Positions 45,316 through 55,238 of a DNA stretch of 64,000 bases are shown here, piece after piece; position 1 is the first letter of the stretch; each line of letters starts with the position of its first letter. A model generated the notes under the pieces. It ran no database searches and had not been told where the DNA came from. It saw only the letters and a program-made list of their open reading frames with translations. The DNA lies in assembly GCF_002863865.1 (NCBI RefSeq), contig NZ_CP022684.1, positions 2,943,501 through 3,007,500 of the forward strand, written 5' to 3'. Source of the DNA: Ketobacter alkanivorans. GTDB lineage: Bacteria > Pseudomonadota > Gammaproteobacteria > Pseudomonadales > Ketobacteraceae. Made by a program: the position numbers and the translations under genes.

Positions 45316-45437
45316 GCTTCGCTTAACCTGCATTCATTTGCAGTCTTAACTTCCTCATAAACCGGGTGCAGGCTTTCTCGCCCGGTGCCGAAATTCAACT
45401 ATCCTTAGGGAGCACCCTGCTGCTTCATGGATAGAAA

Positions 45438-47711
45438 ATGGTCTCAATTCGCATACCCCTGATGTTGGTAGCCACGGCAGTAGGCTACTGGCTGCTGGGC
45501 ATCATATCGGGTTTTTTTGCTATACCGCCCGGTTATGCCAGCCCCATCTGGCCCGCAGCGGGGTTTGCGTTGTTTATGGTGTTTGTGGGTGGGCTGCGAG
45601 TATTGCCTGCCATTTGGATTGCCTCGTTTGTTCTTAATATCGGATTCTCCGATGCGTCGCTGTTGCACCCCAGCAAGGCCTGGTTGATTGCCGGGTTGAT
45701 TGGCATCGGAGCCATGCTGCAGACGTTGTTAGCGTATGGCTTGATTCTTCGATTTACGCGTTTTCCCAACTGGGTTCGCAGCACCGATCCGATGATGTTC
45801 GCCTTGATGGGGGGGCCGGTGGCTTGTTTGGCATCCAGCGGTGTTGGAGTGGCAACCCTGTTCGGGTTTGGCGTTGTTGGCAGCACCGAGGTGGTCGACA
45901 ACTGGGTGAACTGGTGGGTTGGGGATGCTATCGGGGTCATGTGTGTTGCGCCGTTGATTCTGGCGGTGAAAGGGCACAGTAAGTGGTCATCGGATACCCG
46001 GCTGACCAGCTTTATTCTGCTGTATGTGGTGTTGGTCACCCTGGCCAGCTCCAGTTTTATTTATTTTCGCTCGGAACATCAGCGCTGGGTGGGCAACCTG
46101 TTTGCAGAGCGTGCCGCCAGTATGCATCGCGCCATTCAGAAACAGCTTAATACCATTTCTCATGTCTCCCACACCTTGGTGGGCCTTTACTCTACTTTTG
46201 ATGAGGTGCGTTACGAGCAATTTTATCGCTATGCCGAGGAGCTTTATGAGCACGTGCCGGGAACACAGGCGTTGTCATGGGTTCCCATTGTGCCGCACAG
46301 CGAACGAGCCAGCTATGAAGCCAGAATGAGTCAGCATTTGGGGCAGCCGTTTCATTTCAGGCAGCTTACGGCGGGGAAAAAAATGGAGACTGCGGCGGTG
46401 CGGGATCGGTATTTTCCGGTTTACTACATTACGCCATTGGAGGGTAACGAGCAGGCCCACGGCTTTGATCTGGGATCTCATCCGGGCCGCCTGCTGGCCA
46501 TTGAACAGGCGATCGCCAATCAGGAAATGATCAGTACCGAGCCGATTACATTGGTGCAGGAGCGGGGCTCACAGCCGGGGTTTCTGTTACTGACGCCGGT
46601 GATAGAAAACGGTGTGGTGACCAGTTTGATCTCTTGTGTGTATTTGGCCAGAGATATGCTGGATGCTGCGTTCAACCTGAGTGACCTGGAGCAGATCTCG
46701 GTCAGCATCGAGGATGTGACATCGCGAGGCAATCCGCAGCAGCTGTATGATGATACGGTGCAGCCCACGGCCCAGCGCATCATCCATCATTTGCCCTTTG
46801 CCAGACGAATGTGGCAGATCACCTATTCGCCTGGCATTGAATACCTGAATAAGACCCGTGATAACGCAAGCTGGATAGTGTTGGTGTCCGGGTTTTTAGT
46901 GGTGTCGGTATTCGGTATGTTCCTGCTGCTGGTGATGACCCAAAAATCCACGGTCGAGAATGAGGTTCTGCAGCAGACGGCGGTATTGCAGAATGCCCTT
47001 GAGAAAGCCGAGCACGCCAGCAAAATCAAAAGTAACTTTCTTGCCAGCATGTCTCATGAGCTGCGCACGCCGCTTAATTCCATTATTGGATTCAGTGTGC
47101 GTTCTCAGAAGAAGCTGGAGGGCAGCTCCGAGGAGCGGGTATTGGATTCCTTGGGGTTGATTGAAAAAAATGGCCGTCATTTGCTGAGCCTGATTAACGA
47201 CATACTTGACCTGTCCAAAATTGAAGAGGGCAAACTACAGATCGAGAGAGGGCCGGTGCTGATCACCGAGGTCACTCAGGATGTGATCCGTTTGCTGCTG
47301 CCGCTGGCAGACGAGCGGGGCCTTAGTTTGCAACTGATACCCGGCTCGGTGGACTTGATGCAGGTGGATCGTAAGCGCTTTTCTCAGATATTGATCAACC
47401 TGCTCTCCAATGCGATCAAATTTACCGAGCAGGGCGGCATCACCATTCGTTATGAGCGCCGCAGTTATAACGGTATCGAGGGGGTGTGTCTGGAGGTATC
47501 GGACACCGGCAGAGGCATCAGCAGTGATGATGTGAAACGGCTGTTTCGGCGTTTTGAACAACTGGGGAATGATTTCAGTAATCAGGATCTGGGCAGCGGT
47601 CTGGGTTTATCTTTGGTGCAGGAGCTGGTGCATATGCATGGCGGCAATATTGAGGTAAGCAGCAAACCTGGGCAAGGCACGGTGTTCAATCTGTGGTTCC
47701 CCTCCGCTTGA
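45438..47711 (+). CDS. MASE1-CHASE sensor histidine kinase without receiver
   Basis: 757 aa. Residues ~1-210 hold eight hydrophobic helices of MASE1 type (PAAGFALFMVFVGG, WVNWWVGDAIGVMCVAPLIL). A CHASE extracellular sensor (PGTQALSWVPIVPHSERASYE) lies about 280-430, followed by a last membrane helix near 480. The kinase core has SHELRTPLNSIIGF, QILINLLSNAIKF, DTGRGISSDDV and GSGLGLSL. No response regulator gene is adjacent, so its partner is unknown; the signal is inferred to be external. Confidence 0.88.
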   Translation: MVSIRIPLMLVATAVGYWLLGIISGFFAIPPGYASPIWPAAGFALFMVFVGGLRVLPAIWIASFVLNIGFSDASLLHPSKAWLIAGLIGIGAMLQTLLAYGLILRFTRFPNWVRSTDPMMFALMGGPVACLASSGVGVATLFGFGVVGSTEVVDNWVNWWVGDAIGVMCVAPLILAVKGHSKWSSDTRLTSFILLYVVLVTLASSSFIYFRSEHQRWVGNLFAERAASMHRAIQKQLNTISHVSHTLVGLYSTFDEVRYEQFYRYAEELYEHVPGTQALSWVPIVPHSERASYEARMSQHLGQPFHFRQLTAGKKMETAAVRDRYFPVYYITPLEGNEQAHGFDLGSHPGRLLAIEQAIANQEMISTEPITLVQERGSQPGFLLLTPVIENGVVTSLISCVYLARDMLDAAFNLSDLEQISVSIEDVTSRGNPQQLYDDTVQPTAQRIIHHLPFARRMWQITYSPGIEYLNKTRDNASWIVLVSGFLVVSVFGMFLLLVMTQKSTVENEVLQQTAVLQNALEKAEHASKIKSNFLASMSHELRTPLNSIIGFSVRSQKKLEGSSEERVLDSLGLIEKNGRHLLSLINDILDLSKIEEGKLQIERGPVLITEVTQDVIRLLLPLADERGLSLQLIPGSVDLMQVDRKRFSQILINLLSNAIKFTEQGGITIRYERRSYNGIEGVCLEVSDTGRGISSDDVKRLFRRFEQLGNDFSNQDLGSGLGLSLVQELVHMHGGNIEVSSKPGQGTVFNLWFPSA

Positions 47712-47728
47712 TGATGCAGGGTGGTTAA

Positions 47729-47776
47729 ACAGGCCATTTTTGCGTGCTTATTCGGCCTGTAGACAACTCTTTTTTG
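47729..47776 (+). terminator. Candidate terminator after the histidine kinase
   Basis: ACAGGCC (47729-47735) and GGCCTGT (47754-47760) make a 7-bp stem with an 18-base loop, followed a few bases later by CTCTTTTTT. Long loop and displaced T-run make it weaker than those at phoU and rpoH. Confidence 0.4.
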
Positions 47777-47847
47777 CTTGTATGCCTCGGAGTCTCTAGT
47801 ATCCATGATCATAGCGATGTTGATTAACGCCTGCGTGAGGATTCAGA

Positions 47848-49017
47848 GTGCAAAAATTACCCCGCAATAAGAGTAACGATTACACCCCAGAGATGGCGGC
47901 CGAACGCCGTGCCGTGGTCAATGCTGAAACCGGTGCAGAATTAACCCATGTGGGTTCTTATTCCATCGATCCAGGCCTGCTGCCGGGCAATATTGAAAAC
48001 TTCGTGGGGGTGGCGCAGGTGCCACTGGGCTTTGCCGGCCCCATGCTGGTGAATGGTGAGCACGCTCAGGGTGAGTTTTACGTGCCCATGGCTACCTCCG
48101 AGGGCACCCTGGTGGCCAGTTACAGCCGTGGCATGCGCCTGACCCGTGAAGCCGGCGGCATCAAAACCACGGTGATTGACGATGCCATGCAGCGGGCGCC
48201 GGTGTTTATTTTTGAAGATGCCCGTGCCGCGTTGAAATTCGGGCGCTGGGTGGAAGATAACTTTGAGGCGATCAAAGCCAAGGCAGAAGAGACCACCTCG
48301 TCCGGCAAGCTGCGCAATATCGAACAGTATGCCGCGGCCAAAATGCGCTGGCTGCGCTTTAACTTTACCTGTGGCGATGCCGCGGGCCAGAACATGGTGA
48401 GCAAGGCCACCCGCCATGCCTGCATGTGGATGTTGGATCAGGGCATTCCGGGATTGGAAAATTTCAGTCTGGCAGCCAACTTTGATACCGATAAAAAACA
48501 CTCTTTTGTCAACAGCTTACACACCCGTGGCAAGCGCGCCGTGGCAGAAGTCACCCTGCCGGGTGAGCTGGTGAAAGACATCATGCACACTACCCCCCAA
48601 GACCTGTTTCGGCAGCGTCAGTATTCCAATATGGGGGCCTTGATGGCGGGCTCGGTGTGCAACGGTGCCCACTTTGCCAATGGTATTACGGCCATGTTCA
48701 TCGCCTGCGGTCAGGATGTGGCCAATGTGGCGGAATCGTCTGCCGGGATCGTCTACAGCGAAGTCACCGAGCAGGGCGATTACTACTTTGCGGCCACTAT
48801 ACCGTCGCTGGTGGTAGCCACCTATGGCGGTGGCACGGGGCTGCCCACCCAGCGCGAGTGTCTGGATGTGTTGGGCTGTTACGGTAAGGGCGGGGTACAC
48901 AAGTTCGCCGAGATCGTGGCGGCCACGGTGTTGTGCGGCGAGTTGTCACTGGCGTCTGCTATCGTGGCCGACGAGTGGGTGTCCAGCCACGATGCCTATG
49001 GGCGTAACCGCCCCTAG
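47848..49017 (+). CDS. Hydroxymethylglutaryl-CoA reductase, class I-like
   Basis: 389 aa catalytic domain without membrane anchor, GTG start at 47848 with GAGGAT upstream. Converts HMG-CoA to mevalonate with NAD(P)H. Motifs: MATSEGTLVASYSRG (Glu 85), DTDKK (Lys 216/217), GDAAGQNM, GQDVANVAESS (Asp 290), TYGGGTGLPTQRECL and terminal SSHDAYGRNR (His 381). These correspond to the four class I catalytic residues. Most gammaproteobacteria use the MEP route and have no HMGR. No other mevalonate gene is nearby in this window, so its metabolic role here is open. Confidence 0.88.
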   Translation: MQKLPRNKSNDYTPEMAAERRAVVNAETGAELTHVGSYSIDPGLLPGNIENFVGVAQVPLGFAGPMLVNGEHAQGEFYVPMATSEGTLVASYSRGMRLTREAGGIKTTVIDDAMQRAPVFIFEDARAALKFGRWVEDNFEAIKAKAEETTSSGKLRNIEQYAAAKMRWLRFNFTCGDAAGQNMVSKATRHACMWMLDQGIPGLENFSLAANFDTDKKHSFVNSLHTRGKRAVAEVTLPGELVKDIMHTTPQDLFRQRQYSNMGALMAGSVCNGAHFANGITAMFIACGQDVANVAESSAGIVYSEVTEQGDYYFAATIPSLVVATYGGGTGLPTQRECLDVLGCYGKGGVHKFAEIVAATVLCGELSLASAIVADEWVSSHDAYGRNRP

Positions 49018-49055
49018 TGATTCGAGTGGGGGGCGGTGTTGCTGCTGGCCTGGTT

Positions 49056-49346
49056 TCAGTTTGACGAGTATTTACCGTTGAAATACTTGATCACTAAGCC
49101 AGCGCTGTTAGCCAGGTTGACCGGCGCAGCGAAGGCACACCATTTCGTGTCTTTTTCGAAACCGGATACGGTTTTTTTCGATCCCTTAAAGTGGAACTGT
49201 GCCCAGCGCAGGCTCTCGGCATTGGGGCCCACGGTTTGATCCGGGTCCATGGCTTGATAGGGATCGTTGATCCAGTCACACACTTTGCAGGTGTTTTTGT
49301 TCTCTTCCAGTGATTTGTAGCCACAACAGGGGCATGTAAATTTCAT
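49056..49346 (-). CDS. CPCC-family cysteine-rich protein
   Basis: 96 aa, beginning MKFTCPCCGYKSL with a second CKVCDW pair, so probably a small zinc-binding fold. Annotated family name is CPCC cysteine-rich; function unknown. A single gene, convergent with HMGR; the 202 bases upstream of it (49347-49548) hold no gene I can see. Confidence 0.75.
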   Translation of the reverse strand: MKFTCPCCGYKSLEENKNTCKVCDWINDPYQAMDPDQTVGPNAESLRWAQFHFKGSKKTVSGFEKDTKWCAFAAPVNLANSAGLVIKYFNGKYSSN

Positions 49347-49548
49347 GATCGTTCTCGGCTGATACTACTGTTTGTTGGTTCACTCAGTAATATTAGACGT
49401 TCCCGGTGCCCAATTGGTCACGTAAATAGTCACAAATCGTTTTGCGGGGTTATGAATGTTCTAAATCCGCACTGCGTTGGGTTTTGACGCCAACGTGCCG
49501 CACACTGCCCTTGTGATCTGCGCCACATCCTCATCGGCGTGCAACCCC

Positions 49549-51915
49549 CTACACATTCACCACTGGAATCAGCAGCTCCCGCTGTTTTTGCTCACGGCGG
49601 GTTTGTCGCCTGCCCTGCAGTATCAGGCCACTAAAACCCAGCACCAATGCCAGCAGCATGGCCGCAACCCATGACAGGGATGAGAGGGGATGCTGCGCCA
49701 GTGTCGCCAGTTGGAAAAAGATCACCGCGCTGGCGTAACCGATCAGCAGGCTCCAGCCCAGGGTAAATGCGGCCCAAAAGCCGTTCAGCTCTTTATAGAT
49801 GGCACCGAAGGTGGCCACGCAGGGCGCATACAGCAATATAAACAGCAGGTAGGCGAAAGCCCCGGCGGACCCGGCGAACAGGAGTTTCATGGTGCCCAGG
49901 GTGGACAGGCTCACCGCTTGTGCCTGGGCGGCTTCGGATGCGTTTTCAATATTGCCTACGCTGAGCCCCAGCGGATCGGCCAGTTGATCCAGCAGGCCGG
50001 ACAGGTTATCGGGCACGGTGTGCCAGGCGGCCAGCAGCGCTGCTCCCAAATGGAATGCCGGTGGTGGCGCTGAGCTGTCGGCGTTCATATCTGTGTACAG
50101 CGCATCCAATGTGCCCACCACCACTTCTTTGGCGAACAGGCCGGTGAAAATACCCACCGTGGCAGGCCAGTTGTCGGCTTGCAAACCCATGGGTTCGAAC
50201 AGGGGGGTAATGGTTTTGCCGATGGCTGAGATCACCGATTGGCTGCTGTTCTGATGGCCGAAACTGCCATCGGTGCCGACAGAGTTGAGTACATTCAGAA
50301 TTAACACCACGGCGACAATGGCTTTGCCCGCTCGCAGCATAAAGCCTTTCAGGCGTTGCCAGGTGCGGATGCTGAGGTTTTTCAGGGTAGGAATATGGTA
50401 GGGCGGCAGCTCCATGATGAACGGTGACACCGAGCCGGGCATGATGGTGCGACGCACAATGAAGGCCGACAGAATCGCCAGCGCGATGCCGATGATATAC
50501 AGCAAAAACACCACGTTTTGGCCATTACGGGGGAAGAACGCCGCCGCGAACAGAGCGTACACCGTGAGGCGTGCGCCACAGGACATGAACGGTGCCATGA
50601 CAATGGCGGTGAGGCGATCGTTGTGATGTTCGAGGGTGCGCGCCGCCATAACACTGGGCACGTTGCAGCCGAAGCCCACAATTAAAGGCACAAACGCTTT
50701 GCCCGGCAGGCCCACGCTGCGCATCACCCGATCCACAATAAACGCGGCCCGAGCCATGTAGCCGGAATCCTCCAGAAACGACAGGCAGAAAAACAGCCCG
50801 GCTATGATGGGGATAAAGGACGCCACCAGTTGTACGCCGCCACCCATGCCATCACTCAATACGGTAATCAGCCAGTTGGGCAGGTGTAGGGAGGTCAGAG
50901 CGCTGCGCAGGCCATCCACAAAAATGGCACCGGCGACACCATCAAAAAAGTCCACAAACGCGTTGCCTACGTTCACACTCAGCATAAACATCAGGTACAT
51001 CACCCCCAGAAACAGAGGAATGCCCAGTACACGGTTCAGAAACAGCCGATCAAGCCAGTCTGACAGGTTAATGCGCTGCGTTGTTTGGTGCGTAACGCTG
51101 TCTTGCACCACGGCATCGATCCAATGATAGCGGCTGTTCACCAAAGATTGATCCAGGTCTTCCCCCAGTTCAGCCTCCAGAGCCTGCACCGCGCTCAGAA
51201 TATCGGCTCTCTCCTGCTCAGAAAAAAAGCCCAGTGCGCCTGCATCCTGTTCCAGTGCTGCCACGGCCAGCAAATGGTGGTTGAAGTTGTGCTGGCTGTG
51301 GCGTGCTGCCTGGGCAGCCATGCGCTCGATGGCGCGCTCCACCGGTGCTTGATACTGGAACGGACGCATGGGGCAGTGAGGCTTGGCTTGCATATTAGAG
51401 ATCATATCCAACAGCACGCCCAGGCCATCGCTTTTGCTGGCGATGATGGGCACCACCGGGCAGCCCAACTGGCGCGACAGCTCATACGGATCAATATGCA
51501 CCCCGTTCTGGTGGGCAACGTCAGTCATGTTCAGCGCTACCAGCATGGGCAGCGAAGCATCCAGTAACTGGGTGGTGAGGTACAGGTTGCGTTCGAGGTT
51601 GGAGGCATCGACGATATTGACGATCAGATTTGCCTGACCGGAGAAGATAAAGGTCTGGGCAATTTGCTCATCCAGCGAGGTGTCGTCGGCGCCCACATGC
51701 AGCGAGTAGGTGCCGGGCAGATCCACCAGCTCATAGTGCTGATCAGCGTGCCGAAACAGGCCGGTTTTCTTCTCTACAGTGACCCCGGGCCAGTTGCCCA
51801 CCCGCTGGCGGGAGCCGGTGAGGGCGTTGAACAGGGTGGTTTTGCCGCAGTTGGGATTGCCCACCAGGCCGATGCTAAAAGGGGCAGCAGAAGGTTTGCT
51901 CACTGGCTTGCTCAT
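49549..51915 (-). CDS. feoB: Ferrous iron transporter FeoB
   Basis: 788 aa. N-terminal G-protein domain: G1 GLVGNPNCGKTTLFNALTG, G3 DLPGTYSL, G4 NMTD. Then the GDI-like helical region and an ~8-helix membrane domain with two Gate motifs (IVGFGCNVPSVMA; MAPFMSCGARL). Imports Fe2+ across the inner membrane. The start overlaps feoA by 4 bases; a Fur box lies upstream of feoA. No feoC follows. Confidence 0.96.
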   Translation of the reverse strand: MSKPVSKPSAAPFSIGLVGNPNCGKTTLFNALTGSRQRVGNWPGVTVEKKTGLFRHADQHYELVDLPGTYSLHVGADDTSLDEQIAQTFIFSGQANLIVNIVDASNLERNLYLTTQLLDASLPMLVALNMTDVAHQNGVHIDPYELSRQLGCPVVPIIASKSDGLGVLLDMISNMQAKPHCPMRPFQYQAPVERAIERMAAQAARHSQHNFNHHLLAVAALEQDAGALGFFSEQERADILSAVQALEAELGEDLDQSLVNSRYHWIDAVVQDSVTHQTTQRINLSDWLDRLFLNRVLGIPLFLGVMYLMFMLSVNVGNAFVDFFDGVAGAIFVDGLRSALTSLHLPNWLITVLSDGMGGGVQLVASFIPIIAGLFFCLSFLEDSGYMARAAFIVDRVMRSVGLPGKAFVPLIVGFGCNVPSVMAARTLEHHNDRLTAIVMAPFMSCGARLTVYALFAAAFFPRNGQNVVFLLYIIGIALAILSAFIVRRTIMPGSVSPFIMELPPYHIPTLKNLSIRTWQRLKGFMLRAGKAIVAVVLILNVLNSVGTDGSFGHQNSSQSVISAIGKTITPLFEPMGLQADNWPATVGIFTGLFAKEVVVGTLDALYTDMNADSSAPPPAFHLGAALLAAWHTVPDNLSGLLDQLADPLGLSVGNIENASEAAQAQAVSLSTLGTMKLLFAGSAGAFAYLLFILLYAPCVATFGAIYKELNGFWAAFTLGWSLLIGYASAVIFFQLATLAQHPLSSLSWVAAMLLALVLGFSGLILQGRRQTRREQKQRELLIPVVNV

Positions 51916-52145
51916 AGACGTTCCACCTGTAGCCCTGCGGCCTCCATGCGGCGCAGACTCAGGCGAAAACCGCGCACATTGATTTCCACCGGGTCCCCCA
52001 GGGGAGCGACTCTTTCAAGGTTGAAACAGGTGCCGGGAATCAGGCCCATGCTCATGAGCTTTTTGCGGTAACTGTCTGTCAGGCCGTGATAACTCAATAC
52101 GCGAGCGCTGTCGCCCACAGAAAGATCAGTGAAATTCAGGCTCAT
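51912..52145 (-). CDS. feoA: Ferrous iron transport accessory protein FeoA
   Basis: 77 aa SH3-like protein, from the ATG at 52145 with GAGGAG upstream. Family text: GLTDSYRKKLMSMGLIPGTCF and NVRGFRLSLR. It assists FeoB, whose start it overlaps. Confidence 0.93.
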   Translation of the reverse strand: MSLNFTDLSVGDSARVLSYHGLTDSYRKKLMSMGLIPGTCFNLERVAPLGDPVEINVRGFRLSLRRMEAAGLQVERL

Positions 52146-52181
52146 GGCACCGCTCCTCATGGCAGCATACTTCTCAGGATT

Positions 52182-52200
52182 TAAATGCTAATAATTCTCA
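52182..52200 (-). promoter_or_regulatory. Fur box upstream of feoAB
   Basis: On the minus strand TGAGAATTATTAGCATTTA, which matches the GATAATGATAATCATTATC consensus well at the GAAT/ATT positions and is common in feo promoters. It lies 37 bases before the feoA ATG. Confidence 0.65.
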
Positions 52201-52498
52201 GTTGTGCCCGCAACACATTGTCATCCAAACGGCAGCGTAAATGACGAAGTGCTGACGCGGATCAAGATCGCAGCGTGATTTATCCCCCCTAAAAAATCTT
52301 TATCTGGCCAAAACCCCGCACAATTTAATTCCAACTCACACAACGCTGTGCATATCTTAAAGTCGTGCAACGATCACGCTGCTCTTAAGAGCGAGAATCA
52401 AGGAAACTAATTTAACTGCCCCTCTTATTTTACTTTTGCATTTAAGTTAAATTAAGGCTCTCGCTTATTTTAACTTTAGTGCAACTTGAGAGGGCGTC
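52201..52498. other. Gene-free boundary between feoAB and the defence locus
   Basis: About 300 bases without a supported gene, AT-rich towards the right. It contains GCTCTTAAGAGC (52381-52392), a perfect 12-base palindrome, and the inverted repeat listed separately. Probably holds the promoter of the rightward fic-hsd locus. I see no tRNA, attachment site or integrase here. Confidence 0.5.
52444..52476. promoter_or_regulatory. Inverted repeat in the fic promoter region
   Basis: AAGTTAAA (52444-52451) and TTTAACTT (52469-52476), 17-base spacing, ending 22 bases before the fic ATG. Possible operator for expression of the locus. Confidence 0.4.
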
Positions 52499-53656
52499 AT
52501 GGATCGCGGAAACACAGGCCAATACGTTGCCAGTATTGCCGGGGGCGTAAACTGTCAGGCATTTATTCCTGCCGCGCTGCCACCGCAGCCCGCGTTACAG
52601 CTGGATACCAAGCTTCAAGGGCGTATCAACCAAGCCATGCTTGCCCTTGGCCGCCTGGATGCCATCAGCACCTTACTGCCCGATGCGCGCCTGTTTCTAT
52701 ACAGTTATGTACGCAAAGAAGCCGTTATGTCCTCCCAAATCGAGGGCACCCAATCCTCCCTAAGTGACCTAATGCTCTACGAAATGGAAGGCGTACCCGG
52801 CGTACCCATGGATGACGTACAAGAAGTATCCTGCTACGTCAGTGCCTTGGCACTGGGTGTACAGCGAATTCGAGAAGGCCACCCTATTACCTTTCGTTTA
52901 ATCACCGAAATGCATAAAGCCTTGATGACCTCAGGCCGAGGCATCAGCAAAGGGCCGGGGGAATTCCGCAAAAATCAGGTCTGGATTGGTGGCCATCGTG
53001 CCGACGAAGCCACCTTTGTGCCCACCCCCGCCAACGAGCTGGCCAACTGCTGGGCCGAGCTGGAACGCTTTCTTAATGACGTACCCGAAACCACCGACCC
53101 ACTGATCAAAGCCGCACTCGCCCACGTGCAGTTTGAAACCATTCACCCCTTTATGGATGGTAATGGCCGCCTGGGGCGCTTACTGATCCCACTGATACTG
53201 GTGGCTGCCAATGTATTAGCCGAGCCACTGCTTTACCTGTCGGTATTTTTCAAAAAACACCGACAGGTATACTATGACCGACTGCAACAAGTTCGCCTAA
53301 GTGGCGACTGGGAAGGCTGGCTGCTGTTCTTTGTTGATGCAGTGGCCGAAACCGCCAATCAGGCCGTAAGCACCGCCCAACAGCTTAACCAACTGCGCCA
53401 GATACACCGCGCGCAGCTCACAAGCCTTGGGCGCATGGCAGGCTCCGCCCAACAAGTACTGGACGTACTGTTTGAATACCCCATTGCCAACATCAACACC
53501 CTGGTGAAGCACAGCGGTATTACCGCCGCCACCGCAGGCAAAGTCATGGATAAACTAGCACAACCCGAGCTGGCACTGGTACGCGAACTCACCGGCCAAA
53601 AGCGCAACCGCGTATTTGCCTATAGCGCCTATATCGACATCTTAAATCAGGATTAA
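52499..53656 (+). CDS. Fic-domain protein with N-terminal inhibitory motif
   Basis: 385 aa. Catalytic Fic motif [12 protein letters not shown] (His 216). The Fic_N region carries SSQIEGT (78-84), which fits the inhibitory pattern (S/T)xxxE(G/N) with Glu 82. So activity is expected to be self-restrained, as in class II Fic proteins. The C-terminal ~70 residues look like a winged helix ([16 protein letters not shown]). Likely transfers AMP to a target protein; target unknown. It leads the hsdM gene by 25 bases and is in the same transcription unit as the type I system. Confidence 0.9.
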   Translation: MDRGNTGQYVASIAGGVNCQAFIPAALPPQPALQLDTKLQGRINQAMLALGRLDAISTLLPDARLFLYSYVRKEAVMSSQIEGTQSSLSDLMLYEMEGVPGVPMDDVQEVSCYVSALALGVQRIREGHPITFRLITEMHKALMTSGRGISKGPGEFRKNQVWIGGHRADEATFVPTPANELANCWAELERFLNDVPETTDPLIKAALAHVQFETIHPFMDGNGRLGRLLIPLILVAANVLAEPLLYLSVFFKKHRQVYYDRLQQVRLSGDWEGWLLFFVDAVAETANQAVSTAQQLNQLRQIHRAQLTSLGRMAGSAQQVLDVLFEYPIANINTLVKHSGITAATAGKVMDKLAQPELALVRELTGQKRNRVFAYSAYIDILNQD

Positions 53657-53681
53657 CCGAGAAAACCAACGGGAACAACCA

Positions 53682-55238
53682 ATGACAAGCTTACAACAAC
53701 GCGCCGCCCTGCAACGCCAAATCTGGGCCATTGCCAACGATGTACGCGGCGCCGTGGATGGCTGGGATTTCAAACAATACGTACTGGGCACCTTGTTTTA
53801 TAGGTTTATCAGTGAAAACTTCAGCGCCTATATCGAAGCCGGTGACGACAGCATCCACTACGCCGAGCTGCCCGACAGCGTGATCACGCCCGACATTAAA
53901 GACGATGCCATCAAAACCAAGGGGTATTTTATTTACCCCAGCCAGTTGTTTGCCAACGTGGTTAAAGGCGCCAACACCAACGAGAGCCTGAACACCGATC
54001 TGGCCGCCCTGTTTGCCGCCATCGAAGCCTCCGCCAGCGGCTACCCGTCTGAAGACGACATCAAAGGCCTGTTTGCCGATTTTGACACCACCAGCAATCG
54101 CCTCGGCAACACCGTTAAAGACAAAAACCTCCGCTTGGCCCATGTGCTCAAAGGTGTGGCAGGCCTGGATTTCGGTGACTTCCACGGCAGCCAGATCGAC
54201 CTGTTCGGCGACGCCTACGAGTTTTTGATCTCCAACTACGCCGCCAATGCCGGTAAATCCGGCGGTGAGTTTTTTACCCCGCAGCACGTCTCCAAACTCA
54301 TAGCCCAGCTGGCCATGCACAAGCAAACCAGCGTCAATAAAATCTACGACCCAGCAGCAGGCAGCGGCTCACTGCTGCTGCAAGCCAAAAAGCATTTCGA
54401 TGCCCACATTATTGAAGAGGGTTTCTTCGGCCAGGAGATCAACCACACCACCTATAACCTGGCGCGCATGAACATGTTTTTGCACAACATCAACTACGAC
54501 AAATTCAATATGCAGCTGGGCAACACTCTAACCGAACCCCATTTTCTGGACGACAAACCCTTTGATGCTATTGTCTCCAACCCGCCCTATTCGGTGAAAT
54601 GGAAAGGCAGTGATGACCCCACCCTGATCAACGACGACCGCTTTGCCCCCGCCGGTGTATTAGCGCCCAAATCCAAAGCCGACTTTGCCTTTGTGCTGCA
54701 CGCGCTCAGCTACCTGTCAAGCAAAGGCCGCGCTGCCATTGTCTGCTTTCCCGGTATTTTTTACCGCGGCGGTGCCGAACAGAAAATCCGTAAATATCTG
54801 GTGGATAACAACTATGTGGAAACGGTCATCTCGCTGGCGCCCAACCTATTCTTTGGCACCACCATCGCCGTGAATATCCTGGTGCTCTCCAAACACAAAA
54901 CCGACACCACCACCCAGTTTATAGATGCCAGTGGCCTGTTTAAAAAAGAAACCAATAACAACACCCTCACCGATGCCCACATCCAAAAGATCATGGATGC
55001 GTTCGATAGCAAAGCGAATATCGATCACTTTGCCCTTTCCGTGCCTTTTGAGCAGGTTGCCGCCAACGATTACAACCTGTCGGTGAGTAGCTATGTGGAG
55101 GCCAAAGACACCCGTGAAGTGGTGGATATCACCGCGCTGAATGCCGAACTAAAAACCACCGTCGCCAGAATTACCCAACTTCGCCAAGACATCGATGCGA
55201 TTGTGGCGGAGATTCAGGGGGAGGAACAGGACGCATGA
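53682..55238 (+). CDS. hsdM: Type I restriction-modification methyltransferase subunit HsdM (type IC-like)
   Basis: 518 aa, close to the ~520 of EcoR124I HsdM. The N6-adenine motif I is [13 protein letters not shown] and motif IV is SNPPYSVKW. An N-terminal helical HsdM_N domain precedes ([20 protein letters not shown]). It methylates adenines at the target and, with HsdS and HsdR, forms the M2S and R2M2S complexes. ATGA overlap with hsdS couples translation. Ends with coiled-coil-like helix. Confidence 0.95.
   Translation: MTSLQQRAALQRQIWAIANDVRGAVDGWDFKQYVLGTLFYRFISENFSAYIEAGDDSIHYAELPDSVITPDIKDDAIKTKGYFIYPSQLFANVVKGANTNESLNTDLAALFAAIEASASGYPSEDDIKGLFADFDTTSNRLGNTVKDKNLRLAHVLKGVAGLDFGDFHGSQIDLFGDAYEFLISNYAANAGKSGGEFFTPQHVSKLIAQLAMHKQTSVNKIYDPAAGSGSLLLQAKKHFDAHIIEEGFFGQEINHTTYNLARMNMFLHNINYDKFNMQLGNTLTEPHFLDDKPFDAIVSNPPYSVKWKGSDDPTLINDDRFAPAGVLAPKSKADFAFVLHALSYLSSKGRAAIVCFPGIFYRGGAEQKIRKYLVDNNYVETVISLAPNLFFGTTIAVNILVLSKHKTDTTTQFIDASGLFKKETNNNTLTDAHIQKIMDAFDSKANIDHFALSVPFEQVAANDYNLSVSSYVEAKDTREVVDITALNAELKTTVARITQLRQDIDAIVAEIQGEEQDA

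Noticed and set aside
45361..45386. ACCGGG/CCCGGT stem as a terminator after the metalloprotease
   Set aside because: No T-run follows and the loop is 14 bases; too weak to list.
53691..54326. Open frame opposite hsdM
   Set aside because: Lies inside an unmistakable hsdM and has no ribosome site or recognisable domain.
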